Below, one piece after another: positions 49,964 to 58,550 of a stretch of DNA of 64,000 nt. Numbering within the stretch: position 1 is the first letter of the stretch; every line of letters begins with the position of its first letter. This DNA is from Synechococcus sp. RS9916 (lineage in GTDB: Bacteria; Cyanobacteriota; Cyanobacteriia; PCC-6307; Cyanobiaceae): assembly GCF_000153825.1 (NCBI RefSeq), contig NZ_DS022299.1, positions 1,638,869 through 1,702,868 on the forward strand, written 5' to 3'. Made by a program: the position numbers and the translations under genes. The notes under the pieces are model-generated. The model saw only the letters and a program-made list of their open reading frames with translations. It did no database searches and was not told where the DNA came from.

Positions 49964-51898
49964 TCAGAACTTGAAGGTGGTCTTCAGGAGACCGCCGAAC
50001 TGGTTGAACTGGACGCCCTGGGTTGCAGAACCGAGAGGACGGCTCATGTAGAAGAGGGCGGGGGTCACAGAGATGTTGTCGGTGACCTGGAACATGTACC
50101 ACCATTCCCAGGCGTACTGGCCGTCGCGGACGAGGCGCTCTTCGGCCTTGTTGGAGTTGCCGTAGCCGAAGTCGAACTTGTTGTTCGACAGATCCAGGGC
50201 AGTCACGAAGCCCTTCTGACCAACAGCCATACCGGCGGTGTTGCCCTTGAGGAACACGTCGGTCCACTGCAGACCCACAGACCAGGACTGGGTGGTTGCG
50301 GACTGGAAGTCGTAACCAAACAGGTTGGTGTAGCCCTTCGACTTGCTGTAGCTACCGCCGTTCTTAGAAATGCGGTAGGTGTCGTTATCAGCACCGGAGG
50401 TGGAGTTGAGGCCCCAACCAGCGGAGATCGAAGGCATCCAGCCGGACTCTTCGGGGCTCCAGTAGGCGCTCAGACCAACAGAGTTGGTGTTACCCAAAGC
50501 GGTGATGTTGCTCGCCAGAGGGGTTGCCGTGGCGGGGTTCAGAGCGGACGCGTACTGGCTGCTGTAGTTGTAAGCAGCAGCGACACCCCAGTTGTCGTCG
50601 GTGTAGGCGAGCTGAACGGTACCGGTACCACCAGCACAATCGGTGGCAATGCCACCAGAGGCTGTGCAGTCCTGGGAATCCTGGAAGACGGTGTAGACGT
50701 CAGTGCCGTTGCTGTAGACGGCGTAATCAGCGCTATAGCCGTTGGTGGCCTTCGAAACGTTGCCGTTGTTGGAAACGTAGTTGGCGCTGACGCTGAAGCC
50801 GTCGTTCTGCCACCAGATACCTGCACCTTGACCCAGGTTCAGGTTGTAAGCGCCAGGAGCGCCGGCGTAGGTGAAGAAGTCGAGAACGGTGTCAGCGGGG
50901 TATGCGCTGGGCCACACAGCCAGCATGTCGTCCTGACGGACAACACCACCGGCGGTGACGGTGAAGTTCTCACCCAGGGGGAACTGGTAGAACACGCGGT
51001 TCAGGACCACGTTGTTGTTGGTAGCACCGCCTTCGAAGGCAGTTTCCAGGGTGGACTGGGTGGAGTACTGACCGCCGAGGAAGCTGGGGATGCCGGTGGA
51101 AGCACCGCCGAAGGCGCTAGGACCGAAGTTGCCACCGCGAAGCTTGACTTTCAGCAGATCCTTACCGGTGAAGCTGGTGAGGAAATCAAGCTGCTGGTCG
51201 TAGTTGAAGGTGACAGCACCCAGATACTGGTTGGCCACATCGGCCATCTTGCGGCCTTTGTAGACCTTCTTGCTACCGGAGTAGTAGAAGGGGTTGTCAA
51301 AGGTCTTCTCTTTGCCGTTGACGTCGGTGTAGCTGAAGCTTTCGGCGTTGTCGTAGCCGTACTTCGAGCCGATGAACAGGTTGCGGCCGAACTGCTCACG
51401 CACGTAGGCGTCGCCACCGAAGCTGCTGCCACCGATCACGAAGGTGGTCTTGCCCTTCAGCTTGGTGGTGGTGGAGAACTGGGTTGCTTCCAGTTCGCCC
51501 ACGCGGGCTTCCAGACCGTCCACGCGGCCCTTGAGGATGGCGAGTTCCTTCTCGAACTCCTTCATCAGGCGCTTCAGCTCGTCGGTCACTTCAGTGATCC
51601 GGTCGAGGCAAGCGTTCAGCAGTGCGGCCGCTTCATAGCGGGTCATCGCACGGTTGCCGCGGTAGGTGCCGTTGGGGTAACCGGCGACGCAGCCGTAGCG
51701 CTCGATCAGGTTGCTCAGTGCCTGGTAGGCCCAGTCAGTCGGATACACATCCGAGAACTGGCTGATGCTGGTGACCTGCTCGCCGGAAGCGGCGTAGTCA
51801 GACACACCGTTGATGTTCAGCTCAGCGGCGTTGGCAGCCACAGGAGCCAGAAGGCCCAGGGCAGCAGGTGCCACCAGCAGTTGCTGGAAGAGTTTCAT
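49964..51898 (-). CDS. SLH/OprB-type outer-membrane porin, copy 2 (SomA-like)
   Basis: A 644-residue precursor with the same domain order as copy 1: signal peptide, SLH domain, coiled-coil and OprB-like barrel ending TTFKF. From the signal region to the coiled-coil it is nearly identical to copy 1, including a block of 352 identical bases, while the barrel is clearly different. The shared N-terminus anchors the protein; the barrel sets the channel. ATG 51898 is preferred over 51943. Candidate promoter 51935-51963. Confidence 0.9.
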   Translation of the reverse strand: MKLFQQLLVAPAALGLLAPVAANAAELNINGVSDYAASGEQVTSISQFSDVYPTDWAYQALSNLIERYGCVAGYPNGTYRGNRAMTRYEAAALLNACLDRITEVTDELKRLMKEFEKELAILKGRVDGLEARVGELEATQFSTTTKLKGKTTFVIGGSSFGGDAYVREQFGRNLFIGSKYGYDNAESFSYTDVNGKEKTFDNPFYYSGSKKVYKGRKMADVANQYLGAVTFNYDQQLDFLTSFTGKDLLKVKLRGGNFGPSAFGGASTGIPSFLGGQYSTQSTLETAFEGGATNNNVVLNRVFYQFPLGENFTVTAGGVVRQDDMLAVWPSAYPADTVLDFFTYAGAPGAYNLNLGQGAGIWWQNDGFSVSANYVSNNGNVSKATNGYSADYAVYSNGTDVYTVFQDSQDCTASGGIATDCAGGTGTVQLAYTDDNWGVAAAYNYSSQYASALNPATATPLASNITALGNTNSVGLSAYWSPEESGWMPSISAGWGLNSTSGADNDTYRISKNGGSYSKSKGYTNLFGYDFQSATTQSWSVGLQWTDVFLKGNTAGMAVGQKGFVTALDLSNNKFDFGYGNSNKAEERLVRDGQYAWEWWYMFQVTDNISVTPALFYMSRPLGSATQGVQFNQFGGLLKTTFKF

Positions 51899-51934
51899 GG
51901 TTTCCTCACACAGGAAGGGCGCAAAATGCGCCGA
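51899..51934 (-). promoter_or_regulatory. Leader of porin copy 2 with inverted repeat and RBS
   Basis: The same bases as in copy 1: GAGGAAACC before ATG and the GGCGCA-TTT-TGCGCC inverted repeat. Confidence 0.6.
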
Positions 51935-51963
51935 ACTAAACATTGCCGATTACCAGGAGTTAA
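51935..51963 (-). promoter_or_regulatory. Candidate promoter of porin copy 2
   Basis: On the minus strand TTAACT (51958-51963) and TTTAGT (51935-51940) are separated by 17 bases. The -35 is weak, the -10 moderate. The predicted start would fall in the inverted repeat, giving a leader of about 30 nt. Confidence 0.35.
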
Positions 51964-52060
51964 CCCACGGCCCTTGTGCCAGCTCAAAAAAGGGCCAGTA
52001 ACGGTTGCTACACAACCAATCCTTAATTAAGCGGCCACCGAACCACCCCTTCAAAACGAT

Positions 52061-52088
52061 GCCCCCGACCGGAAAACCGGTCGGGGGC
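52061..52088 (-). terminator. Perfect 12-bp hairpin, terminator-like
   Basis: GCCCCCGACCGG and CCGGTCGGGGGC form a perfect 12-bp stem with a 4-nt loop; on the minus strand ATCGTTTTG follows. It lies about 55 bases after the 17-codon frame and upstream of the second porin, so it could end a short transcript or act as an attenuator. Confidence 0.6.
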
Positions 52089-52143
52089 TCTCGCCGGGTC
52101 CGCTCTGGCGCGGAACCGATTGATCAGTCAGAGGAAAGAGCCG

Positions 52144-52197
52144 TCAGCCGGCGTTCTCCGCGATCAGCAGACCCTGCATCAAAGAACTGGAACTCAT
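52144..52197 (-). CDS. 17-codon mini-ORF with strong Shine-Dalgarno
   Basis: ATG 52197 opens a frame of 17 residues with a run of four Ser after Met, then a short hydrophobic part and AENAG before TGA. A near-perfect AGGAGGTG lies 3-5 bases before ATG (52201-52208), better than for most genes here. A 12-bp hairpin follows. It may encode a small peptide or a leader peptide. I recognise no family. Only 37 bases separate it from the divergent GT39 gene. Confidence 0.4.
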   Translation of the reverse strand: MSSSSLMQGLLIAENAG

Positions 52198-52200
52198 GGA

Positions 52201-52212
52201 CACCTCCTCCCG
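52201..52212 (-). promoter_or_regulatory. Strong ribosome binding site of the mini-ORF
   Basis: CCGGGAGGAGGTG on the minus strand, core AGGAGG 5 bases before ATG. It decides the mini-ORF start. Confidence 0.55.
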
Positions 52213-52234
52213 GATGGATAGATGAACGCCGGCG

Positions 52235-53875
52235 ATGCATTCGAAGCCAAACGAACCGCGGACGGCCCAAGATGCCTTCACATCACTGCGATCAGGACTC
52301 TTGAACCCTAACGGACTTGCAAGGTCTGTGCTGCTGTGGTGTTTCACCCTGCTGGTGTGGCTGCCAGGCCTGGGCACCCTGCCTCTGCGCGATTGGGACG
52401 AAGGACGCGTTGCCAGCGTGGCCCGCTCCACCATGGCCCGCCTGGATCTCAGCCAAGCCAACCTGGACTGGCTGCTGGCCTGGAAATGGCACGAGGCCTA
52501 TCTCAACAAGCCTCCAGGTCTGCATTGGTTCATCGGGTCAAGCACCCGCCTGCTCGGCGAACAGGAGTGGGCCGTGCGCTTGCTGCCTTGCCTGATCGCC
52601 AGCCTGGCCATACCTCTTCTCTATGCGCTGCGCCGCCAACTCGGAGGCCCCCATGCGGAACGCAAGGCCCTACTGGCCAGCCTGATCCTGATGACCCTGC
52701 TTCCTATGGCGCGCCATGGGCGGCTGGCCATGCTCGACGGCAGCCTGGTGACCAGCATGCTGCTGCTCTGGACCGGTTGGCTCAGCAGTCGTACCCGCCC
52801 CTGGCATGGCCTGCTGGCCGGACTGGGCATCACAGGCGTGCTGATGCTCAAGCCGCCAGCGGTGCTGGGATTTCTGCTGATCACGGCAGCGATCAGCGCG
52901 ATCGACCGCCGCCAAAGCCATTGGCGCCGCTCAGCGATGGCCTGGGTCGTGGCTGGTAGCGCTCCTGGTCTCGCCTGGCATCTCTGGCACGTCTCGCAAC
53001 GGGGCAGCGATGCCCTGTTGATGTGGGGCGGCCAGGGGCTCAGCCGGGTAGCTGAGGTGGTGGGCGACAGCACCGGCGCCTGGGTGATGCCGCTCACCGA
53101 AGTGCTGGAAGGCGGATGGCCGTGGCTGCTGCTGCTGCCAGCCGGGGTGATCTGGGCCTGGCGCCAGCGCCACCACAGCGTGGGGCGTTGGGAACTGGGC
53201 CTGCTGCTGGGCAGCGCAGCCCTGGTGCTGCCGCTGCGCACCCAACTGCCCTGGTACAGCCATCTGCTCTGGCCCTCCATTACTCTGCTCTGCGCTGAAG
53301 GCTTGGAGCCCGTGCTCAGTGATGGGCGCCCCCGCTGGGTGGGGCGCATCTGGAGCCTGCTGGGAGCTCTGGTGCTTCTGGGAACAGTGGTGGTTTGGGG
53401 CGCCGAGGTGATGCAGCTCCCCGCCACCCCGTTGGCCCTGCCGACACTGGCCTTGCTCTGTGCCGGTTCGGGCCTGCTGGCCGGTGGCCTGCAAGTGCTG
53501 CAACCCACCAGGCAGCAGAGGCGCCGAGGGCTACTCACCCTGCTGGCGGGCTGGGGCCTGGCCTTGCTGGCGCTTTGGCACAGCCCGTTCTGGCTGTGGG
53601 AACTGAATGAAAGCTGGGATCCTCGACCGGTGGCTGCCGCCATCCGCCAGCTTCCCGATCAAGCGCCCGTGATCCTCAAAGGCCCCACCCGCCCTTCGTT
53701 GGGCTGGTACGCCGGACGGGAACTGCTGCCCAAGGATGCTCCGCGCCAAGGCGAGCACTGGGTGGTGAGCCGCAAGCCGCTGCAAGGCTGCCAAGCCGTC
53801 TCCCCAGCCAGCCCGACCCAAAGGACCCAGACCCCAAACAGTCACTGGCAGCTCTGGCATTGCCCGACGCCATGA
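52235..53875 (+). CDS. GT39/ArnT-like membrane glycosyltransferase
   Basis: A 546-residue GT-C protein with about 11-12 hydrophobic spans. The first periplasmic loop has the acidic LRDWDEGRVAS motif, the metal/catalytic DE of ArnT and PMT enzymes, followed by NKPPGLHWFIG, the second conserved loop. The donor would be a polyprenyl-phosphate sugar. The first 25 residues are polar and could be upstream of a later start. Its stop overlaps the next gene in an ATGA. Confidence 0.85.
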   Translation: MHSKPNEPRTAQDAFTSLRSGLLNPNGLARSVLLWCFTLLVWLPGLGTLPLRDWDEGRVASVARSTMARLDLSQANLDWLLAWKWHEAYLNKPPGLHWFIGSSTRLLGEQEWAVRLLPCLIASLAIPLLYALRRQLGGPHAERKALLASLILMTLLPMARHGRLAMLDGSLVTSMLLLWTGWLSSRTRPWHGLLAGLGITGVLMLKPPAVLGFLLITAAISAIDRRQSHWRRSAMAWVVAGSAPGLAWHLWHVSQRGSDALLMWGGQGLSRVAEVVGDSTGAWVMPLTEVLEGGWPWLLLLPAGVIWAWRQRHHSVGRWELGLLLGSAALVLPLRTQLPWYSHLLWPSITLLCAEGLEPVLSDGRPRWVGRIWSLLGALVLLGTVVVWGAEVMQLPATPLALPTLALLCAGSGLLAGGLQVLQPTRQQRRRGLLTLLAGWGLALLALWHSPFWLWELNESWDPRPVAAAIRQLPDQAPVILKGPTRPSLGWYAGRELLPKDAPRQGEHWVVSRKPLQGCQAVSPASPTQRTQTPNSHWQLWHCPTP

Positions 53876-55314
53876 ACACGTTCCTGACAACGCCTACTCT
53901 CGCTCCACCCCGACGCCTTTGGGCCCTGAGCCTGCTGCTGGGCCTGGTGGCCTGGGGCGGCAGTGCAGCGCGCCACCATCTACTGCAAAGCAACGCCTAC
54001 GACCTGGGCCTCTTTGACCAATGGGCCTGGCTGCTGAGCCAAGGCCTGCCGCCGATCTCTTCGATGGAACAGGTGCACTGGCTGGCCGACCACGGCGCCT
54101 GGGGCTTTGCCGTTGCAGGTGGCTTCTATGCGCTCACCCCATCCGTGCAATGGCTGCTGGCCACCCAGGCCCTGGCCTTAAGCCTCACGGCAGTCCCGAT
54201 CTGGATGTTGGCCGCCCAGGCGCAGTTGCCCCGACGGCTGTGCTGGTTGGCCTGCCTGTTGTGGTGGCTGCAGCCGGTGGTGTTCAACAGCACCCTGTTT
54301 GATTTCCACCCGGAGGTGTGGGTGATGCCGGCCCTCGCCCTCAGCCTCTGGGCCCAACGGGCCAGGCGATTCCGGCTCTGGTTTGCCCTCTTGCTGCTGT
54401 TGCTGAGCTGCCGCGATGGGCTGGTGCTGATCACCGCCGGCATTGCCCTTGAACTGGCCTGGCGGCGCCGCTGGCGCTGGAGCACTGCAGCGGCTCTGCT
54501 GTCAGGCGGCTGGCTGCTGATGCTCAGCCGCTGGCTTTACCCCTGGCTGCGGGATGGCGAAGGCCCGAAAGCGGCAGGGCGCATGTTCAGCCATCTCAGC
54601 GGCGGGCCCATCAGCGCGCTTGCTGGCCTGGATTGGCCGGGAGGGCTCAGCTATCTGCTGCTGCTGGCGTTGCCCTGTGGCGTGCTGTGGCGCCGCCGCT
54701 CCCTGCCGGTGCTGCTGATCGGCCTGCCGCTGGTGCTGGTGAACCTGCTTTCAGCCGCCTCCAGTTACCGCACCCTGGTGCACCACTACAGCCTGCCCTT
54801 GGCGGTGGTGGCCGTGCTCGCCGCGATCGATGGTCTGGCCGCTGACGGGCAACAGGGCCTTGCTGTTGGCCGGCGAAAAAAAGCCCTGGTCGTGGGCTGG
54901 GCGGTGCTCTGCTGGCTGGCCCTGGCCAAACCGTGGTTTTTCACCGGGCCCTACCTGGAACGCATCAGCCTGCGCAGTGAAGCGGCCGCTGCCACCGCCG
55001 CCATCCCCTCCGATGCCGGTGTGCTCACCACCAGTTATCTGGTGCCTCACCTGAGCGCGCGGCGCCAGATCGCCTTCCCGAAGAAAAGCTTTGATGGCCC
55101 GCTGGAGGCAGACGGCTGGACGGCTCTGCTACTTCACCCAAGCGACCCCGGCTGGGGCTCATCCAGAAAGGTGCAACAGCAATTGCTCAACCGAGCGCAT
55201 CGCAACGACTGGGACTGCCGGCGTTGGCCGTCAGGCCTGGAGTTGTGCCTTGCACCCGGCGCAGCACCACCGCCCCCCCTTGGCAGTGAATCAGCTGGTA
55301 GTCACCGCGGCTGA
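53872..55314 (+). CDS. DUF2079 family membrane protein (GT-C-like), copy A
   Basis: 480 residues with about ten hydrophobic spans. The opening NAYDLGLFDQWAWLLSQGLP after the first helix, the DHGAWGF segment and FNSTLFDFHPEVW are DUF2079 features. It probably transfers a sugar from a lipid donor, by analogy with GT-C enzymes, but no reaction is known. ATG 53872 lies in the ATGA of the upstream stop. The 3' end overlaps copy B by 128 bases. Confidence 0.82.
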   Translation: MNTFLTTPTLAPPRRLWALSLLLGLVAWGGSAARHHLLQSNAYDLGLFDQWAWLLSQGLPPISSMEQVHWLADHGAWGFAVAGGFYALTPSVQWLLATQALALSLTAVPIWMLAAQAQLPRRLCWLACLLWWLQPVVFNSTLFDFHPEVWVMPALALSLWAQRARRFRLWFALLLLLLSCRDGLVLITAGIALELAWRRRWRWSTAAALLSGGWLLMLSRWLYPWLRDGEGPKAAGRMFSHLSGGPISALAGLDWPGGLSYLLLLALPCGVLWRRRSLPVLLIGLPLVLVNLLSAASSYRTLVHHYSLPLAVVAVLAAIDGLAADGQQGLAVGRRKKALVVGWAVLCWLALAKPWFFTGPYLERISLRSEAAAATAAIPSDAGVLTTSYLVPHLSARRQIAFPKKSFDGPLEADGWTALLLHPSDPGWGSSRKVQQQLLNRAHRNDWDCRRWPSGLELCLAPGAAPPPPLGSESAGSHRG

Positions 55315-56803
55315 TCAACTGGCTGATGCGATCGCGGATCGATTCCTGTTGCTTGCGCTCCCGCTTGAACACCGGCGCCATGGAGGTGTAGTAGCCGGGG
55401 AAAGCCACCACGTAGTCGACGGCCTGTTCCACCCCCTCGCGATCACGAAACTGCCAATGCTTGGGGAAGCGAATCACCTGCTCGCGCTCCGCCAGCAAAG
55501 GCAGCAGAGGCGTATCTGCCGAGACGCTGGCGGATGAAGGCACCTGAGCCACCGCCAACCGGGCCGCTTGCCGCCGGGCCAGCATCTCCTGGGGCGACAC
55601 ATGGACCCAGGGGGAAAAACTGTCAGGAATCAGGGCCGACAGGCTGCGATGGGGATTGCCCGCCAGGGTGAGCACCAAGCCAAGGGCCAGCGCTCCCGTC
55701 CAGAGCGACCGCAGCCGGCGCCGTTCCCAGACCTGGGGGTGCGCTTCCCACCACAACACGGTTCCCATGTAGAGACCGGGAACGAGAGCGAGCACATAGC
55801 GCAGGGTGACCGCCAAGGCCGTGCGCCCCTGCGACACCAGGGCAATCAACAACGGCACGGCCACCAGCAGAGCGGCATCCGCCGACACCAGCGGCACAAA
55901 CAGCAGCGGCAGGCTGAGGGCCAGCACAAAACCGAGGGTGGCACCTGGTGGTGAAACCAAGGCCTGCAGCACCGCCAGGGGCTGAGACACCATCGTGAGC
56001 ACCACCGATACGGTGCCGCCGGAAGGGTCATCGACCAGATGGCCGAATTTCTCGCTCAGGAAGCGATCGGCAAGAGACGAATCCACCGCCGGCTGAATCC
56101 AGCTGGTCACCAGCAGCACCCAACCAAACGACGCAAGCATCAACGCCAAGCCCCACCAGCGCACCTGCGGGCGACGCACCAGGGCCCAGAGGCCCAGGGA
56201 AAACAGCACCAGACCACTATCTTCCCGCACCAACAGCAGCAGCGCGGAGCAGAGCAACACCTGCCACAACCGCCGCTCCAGCAGTCCCTCCACCACCCAG
56301 AAGCCCAACAGGGGGAGCCAGATCAGATCATGAAAGTTCTCCAGTGCGGGCCCGATCACGGCACCACTGAGGAAGTAGGCGAGCGTGATTCGGAACGCCA
56401 GAGGATGGGGCAGACGGCGGGCTGCCATGCGCCACAGCACCAAGCCCGCAGCGGTCAGCACTGACACCTGCACCAAGGGCAACGCCCAGCGCCCCAGCAG
56501 CGCCACCAAGGGAGCGATCACCAGCGTGAGGGCATTGGCGTGCTGACCGAGATGGAGGTAGTCGACCCAGGGGAGAGCACCCCCAATCGCCACCGCCCCC
56601 GACAACACCGAGGACAGGCTGCTTTCAAATGGACGCCCCTGAGCTGTGGACCACAACTCCTGCAGGAACAGGGCCTGGTCATAGGTGGCGCTGAGACTCT
56701 CCAACCGCCAAACCTGGATCAGCAGCGTGACCAGCCAGAAGCCCGCAGCCAGCCAGCCAATGGAAGGGGGCCAGACCTCAGCCCTTGACGCAGATGCAGG
56801 CAT
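55187..56803 (-). CDS. DUF2079 family membrane protein (GT-C-like), copy B
   Basis: 538 residues with about 11 spans. YDQALFLQELWSTAQGRPFESS and HLGQHANALTLV are the equivalents of the copy A motifs, and ENFHDLIWLPLLGFW that of FDFHPEVW. It is a divergent paralogue of copy A facing it tail to tail; the 128-base overlap covers both C-termini. Its start is ATG 56803, 230 bases from the psbD end. Function inferred only from fold. Confidence 0.82.
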   Translation of the reverse strand: MPASASRAEVWPPSIGWLAAGFWLVTLLIQVWRLESLSATYDQALFLQELWSTAQGRPFESSLSSVLSGAVAIGGALPWVDYLHLGQHANALTLVIAPLVALLGRWALPLVQVSVLTAAGLVLWRMAARRLPHPLAFRITLAYFLSGAVIGPALENFHDLIWLPLLGFWVVEGLLERRLWQVLLCSALLLLVREDSGLVLFSLGLWALVRRPQVRWWGLALMLASFGWVLLVTSWIQPAVDSSLADRFLSEKFGHLVDDPSGGTVSVVLTMVSQPLAVLQALVSPPGATLGFVLALSLPLLFVPLVSADAALLVAVPLLIALVSQGRTALAVTLRYVLALVPGLYMGTVLWWEAHPQVWERRRLRSLWTGALALGLVLTLAGNPHRSLSALIPDSFSPWVHVSPQEMLARRQAARLAVAQVPSSASVSADTPLLPLLAEREQVIRFPKHWQFRDREGVEQAVDYVVAFPGYYTSMAPVFKRERKQQESIRDRISQLISRGDYQLIHCQGGAVVLRRVQGTTPGLTANAGSPSRCDALG

Positions 56804-56974
56804 CGATGTGCTGAGGCGGGCGACGTGCTGCCATTCAAAACGACGCCTCCCAGGCTGCGATCACAGGCCCGAACGACACCCGCCCCAGGACCAAAAACTC
56901 ACCAAGAGACACTAATTTGACACTATTTCGTAACGGTAACGCGCCAATAATGCGACAAAGGCGCCCGGGTGGGC
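56804..56974. other. Gap between DUF2079 copy B and the psbD terminator
   Basis: About 170 bases with no gene seen. It must contain the promoter of the DUF2079 gene (-). Confidence 0.4.
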
Positions 56975-57003
56975 AACAAAAAAGGGATGCCCGAAGGCAT
57001 CCC
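56975..57003 (-). terminator. Intrinsic terminator after psbD
   Basis: GGGATGCC and GGCATCCC with a CGAA loop, followed on the minus strand by TTTTTT. It lies 29 bases after the psbD stop and shows that psbD is not followed by psbC here. Confidence 0.92.
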
Positions 57004-57032
57004 CAGAGAGGAAGGAAATCGACGCCTGACAA

Positions 57033-58088
57033 TCAAAGAGCGTTGCCGCGGGGCAGAACCTCTTCAGGGAAGACGAAGTTTTCGTGCGGCTGGTCAGCCG
57101 GTGCCATCCAGGCACGCAGACCTTCATTCAGAAGGACGTTCTTGGTGTAGAAGGTCTCGAATTCGGGATCTTCTGCAGCGCGGATTTCCTGAGACACGAA
57201 GTCATAGGCGCGCAGGTTGAGAGCCAGACCGATGATGCCGATGGAGCTGGTCCACAGGCCCATCACAGGCACGAACAGCATGAAGAAGTGCAGCCAGCGC
57301 TTGTTGGAAAACGCAATTCCGAAGATTTGGCTCCAGAAGCGGTTGGCGGTGACCATGGAATAGGTCTCTTCTTCCTGGGTGGGCTCGAAGGCCTTGAAGG
57401 TGTTGGACTGCTCGCCGTCCTCAAACAGGGTGTTTTCCACGGTGGCGCCGTGAATGGCGCAGAGCAGTGCGCCGCCGAGGATGCCGGCCACGCCCATCAT
57501 GTGGAAGGGGTTCAGGGTCCAGTTGTGGAAGCCCTGAAGGAAGAGGAGGAAGCGGAAAATCGCAGCCACACCGAAGGAGGGCGCGAAGAACCAGCTGCTC
57601 TGACCGAGGGGGTACATCAGGAAGACGCTGACGAACACCGCGATCGGGCCGGAGAAGGCGATGGCGTTGTAGGGGCGGATGCCCACCAGACGAGCGATCT
57701 CGAACTGACGGAGCATGAAGCCGATCAGCGCGAAGGCACCATGTAGGGCCACGAAGGCCCAAAGGCCGCCGAGCTGACACCAACGCACGAAGTCGCCCTG
57801 GGCCTCAGGGCCCCAGAGCAGCAGCAGGCTGTGACCCATCGCATCAGCGGGGGTGGACACAGCTGCGGTCAGGAAGTTGCAACCTTCCAAGTACGAGGAG
57901 GCAATGCCGTGGGTGTACCAGGAGGTGACGAAGGTGGTGCCGGTGAGCCAGCCACCGATGGCCAGATAGGCCGTTGGAAAGAGAAGGATGCCGGACCAGC
58001 CGACAAAAACGAAGCGGTCGCGCTTGAGCCAGTCATCGAGGACGTCGAACCATCCCCGCTGTGGCGCGCGTCCTACAGCGATCGTCAT
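57033..58088 (-). CDS. psbD: Photosystem II D2 protein
   Basis: The 351-residue D2 reaction-centre protein, full length, with five membrane spans. Visible landmarks are the start [20 protein letters not shown], the chlorophyll and iron histidines ([36 protein letters not shown]) and the ending LPRGNAL. psbC does not overlap its 3' end, unlike the usual psbDC operon, so this is probably the stand-alone second psbD copy. An inverted repeat lies 8 bases upstream of ATG. Confidence 0.97.
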   Translation of the reverse strand: MTIAVGRAPQRGWFDVLDDWLKRDRFVFVGWSGILLFPTAYLAIGGWLTGTTFVTSWYTHGIASSYLEGCNFLTAAVSTPADAMGHSLLLLWGPEAQGDFVRWCQLGGLWAFVALHGAFALIGFMLRQFEIARLVGIRPYNAIAFSGPIAVFVSVFLMYPLGQSSWFFAPSFGVAAIFRFLLFLQGFHNWTLNPFHMMGVAGILGGALLCAIHGATVENTLFEDGEQSNTFKAFEPTQEEETYSMVTANRFWSQIFGIAFSNKRWLHFFMLFVPVMGLWTSSIGIIGLALNLRAYDFVSQEIRAAEDPEFETFYTKNVLLNEGLRAWMAPADQPHENFVFPEEVLPRGNAL

Positions 58089-58096
58089 GAGAAAGG

Positions 58097-58110
58097 CGCT
58101 TCATGAAGCG
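58097..58110 (-). promoter_or_regulatory. 14-bp palindrome next to the psbD start
   Basis: CGCTTCATGAAGCG is a perfect palindrome 8 bases before ATG, at the expected ribosome-binding position. It could mask the start in a hairpin or be a protein site. From here to 58286 I see no gene. Confidence 0.45.
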
Positions 58111-58286
58111 TTACGTTGCGCAGCCTAATGGGCGCAAGCCGTCTTGGGGGAAATCCACCCCACACGCCCAGGGCGATAAGTGGAAATACTCAGAAAGCAC
58201 AGCAGCGAGCCTTCCCCGCCAGGTGCACCCTGCACACCAGGCGGAGATTCCATTCGCGAGAATGCGCCGACTTGCAGCCCACCCCC

Positions 58287-58550
58287 GTGTACGTCATTGA
58301 ACTGGCCATCAAGATGAGCCCGATGCCGGTGTCGGTGCAGCGCAAGGACCAGGCCGCCGCCGAAACTCTGTATCAGCAGGTGCGCCAGACCATGGAGCAG
58401 GGCCAGCCCCGCCTGCTGGAACTCAGCTGCGAAAAAATGGAAGGCAAGCGCGTGAGCGTGCTCAGCAGTGAAGTGCTGGCCGTTCAGATTTACGAAAAGA
58501 CCGCCACGGGCGGCGGCAGCAAGCGCCCTGGCTTTGCCTTTGATGGCTGA
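58287..58550 (+). CDS. UPF0367 family protein
   Basis: An 87-residue protein starting at GTG 58287 ([20 protein letters not shown], seen as [19 protein letters not shown]). The sequence [36 protein letters not shown] and [12 protein letters not shown] match UPF0367, a cyanobacterial family of unknown function. It overlaps the ABC gene by 8 bases. The longer upstream frame to 58116 lies in the psbD leader and lacks homology. Confidence 0.88.
   Translation: MYVIELAIKMSPMPVSVQRKDQAAAETLYQQVRQTMEQGQPRLLELSCEKMEGKRVSVLSSEVLAVQIYEKTATGGGSKRPGFAFDG

Noticed and set aside
49937-52030. A 697-residue open frame on the + strand, antisense to porin copy 2
   Set aside because: Same cause as for copy 1; the porin has signal peptide, SLH domain and terminator in the right order.
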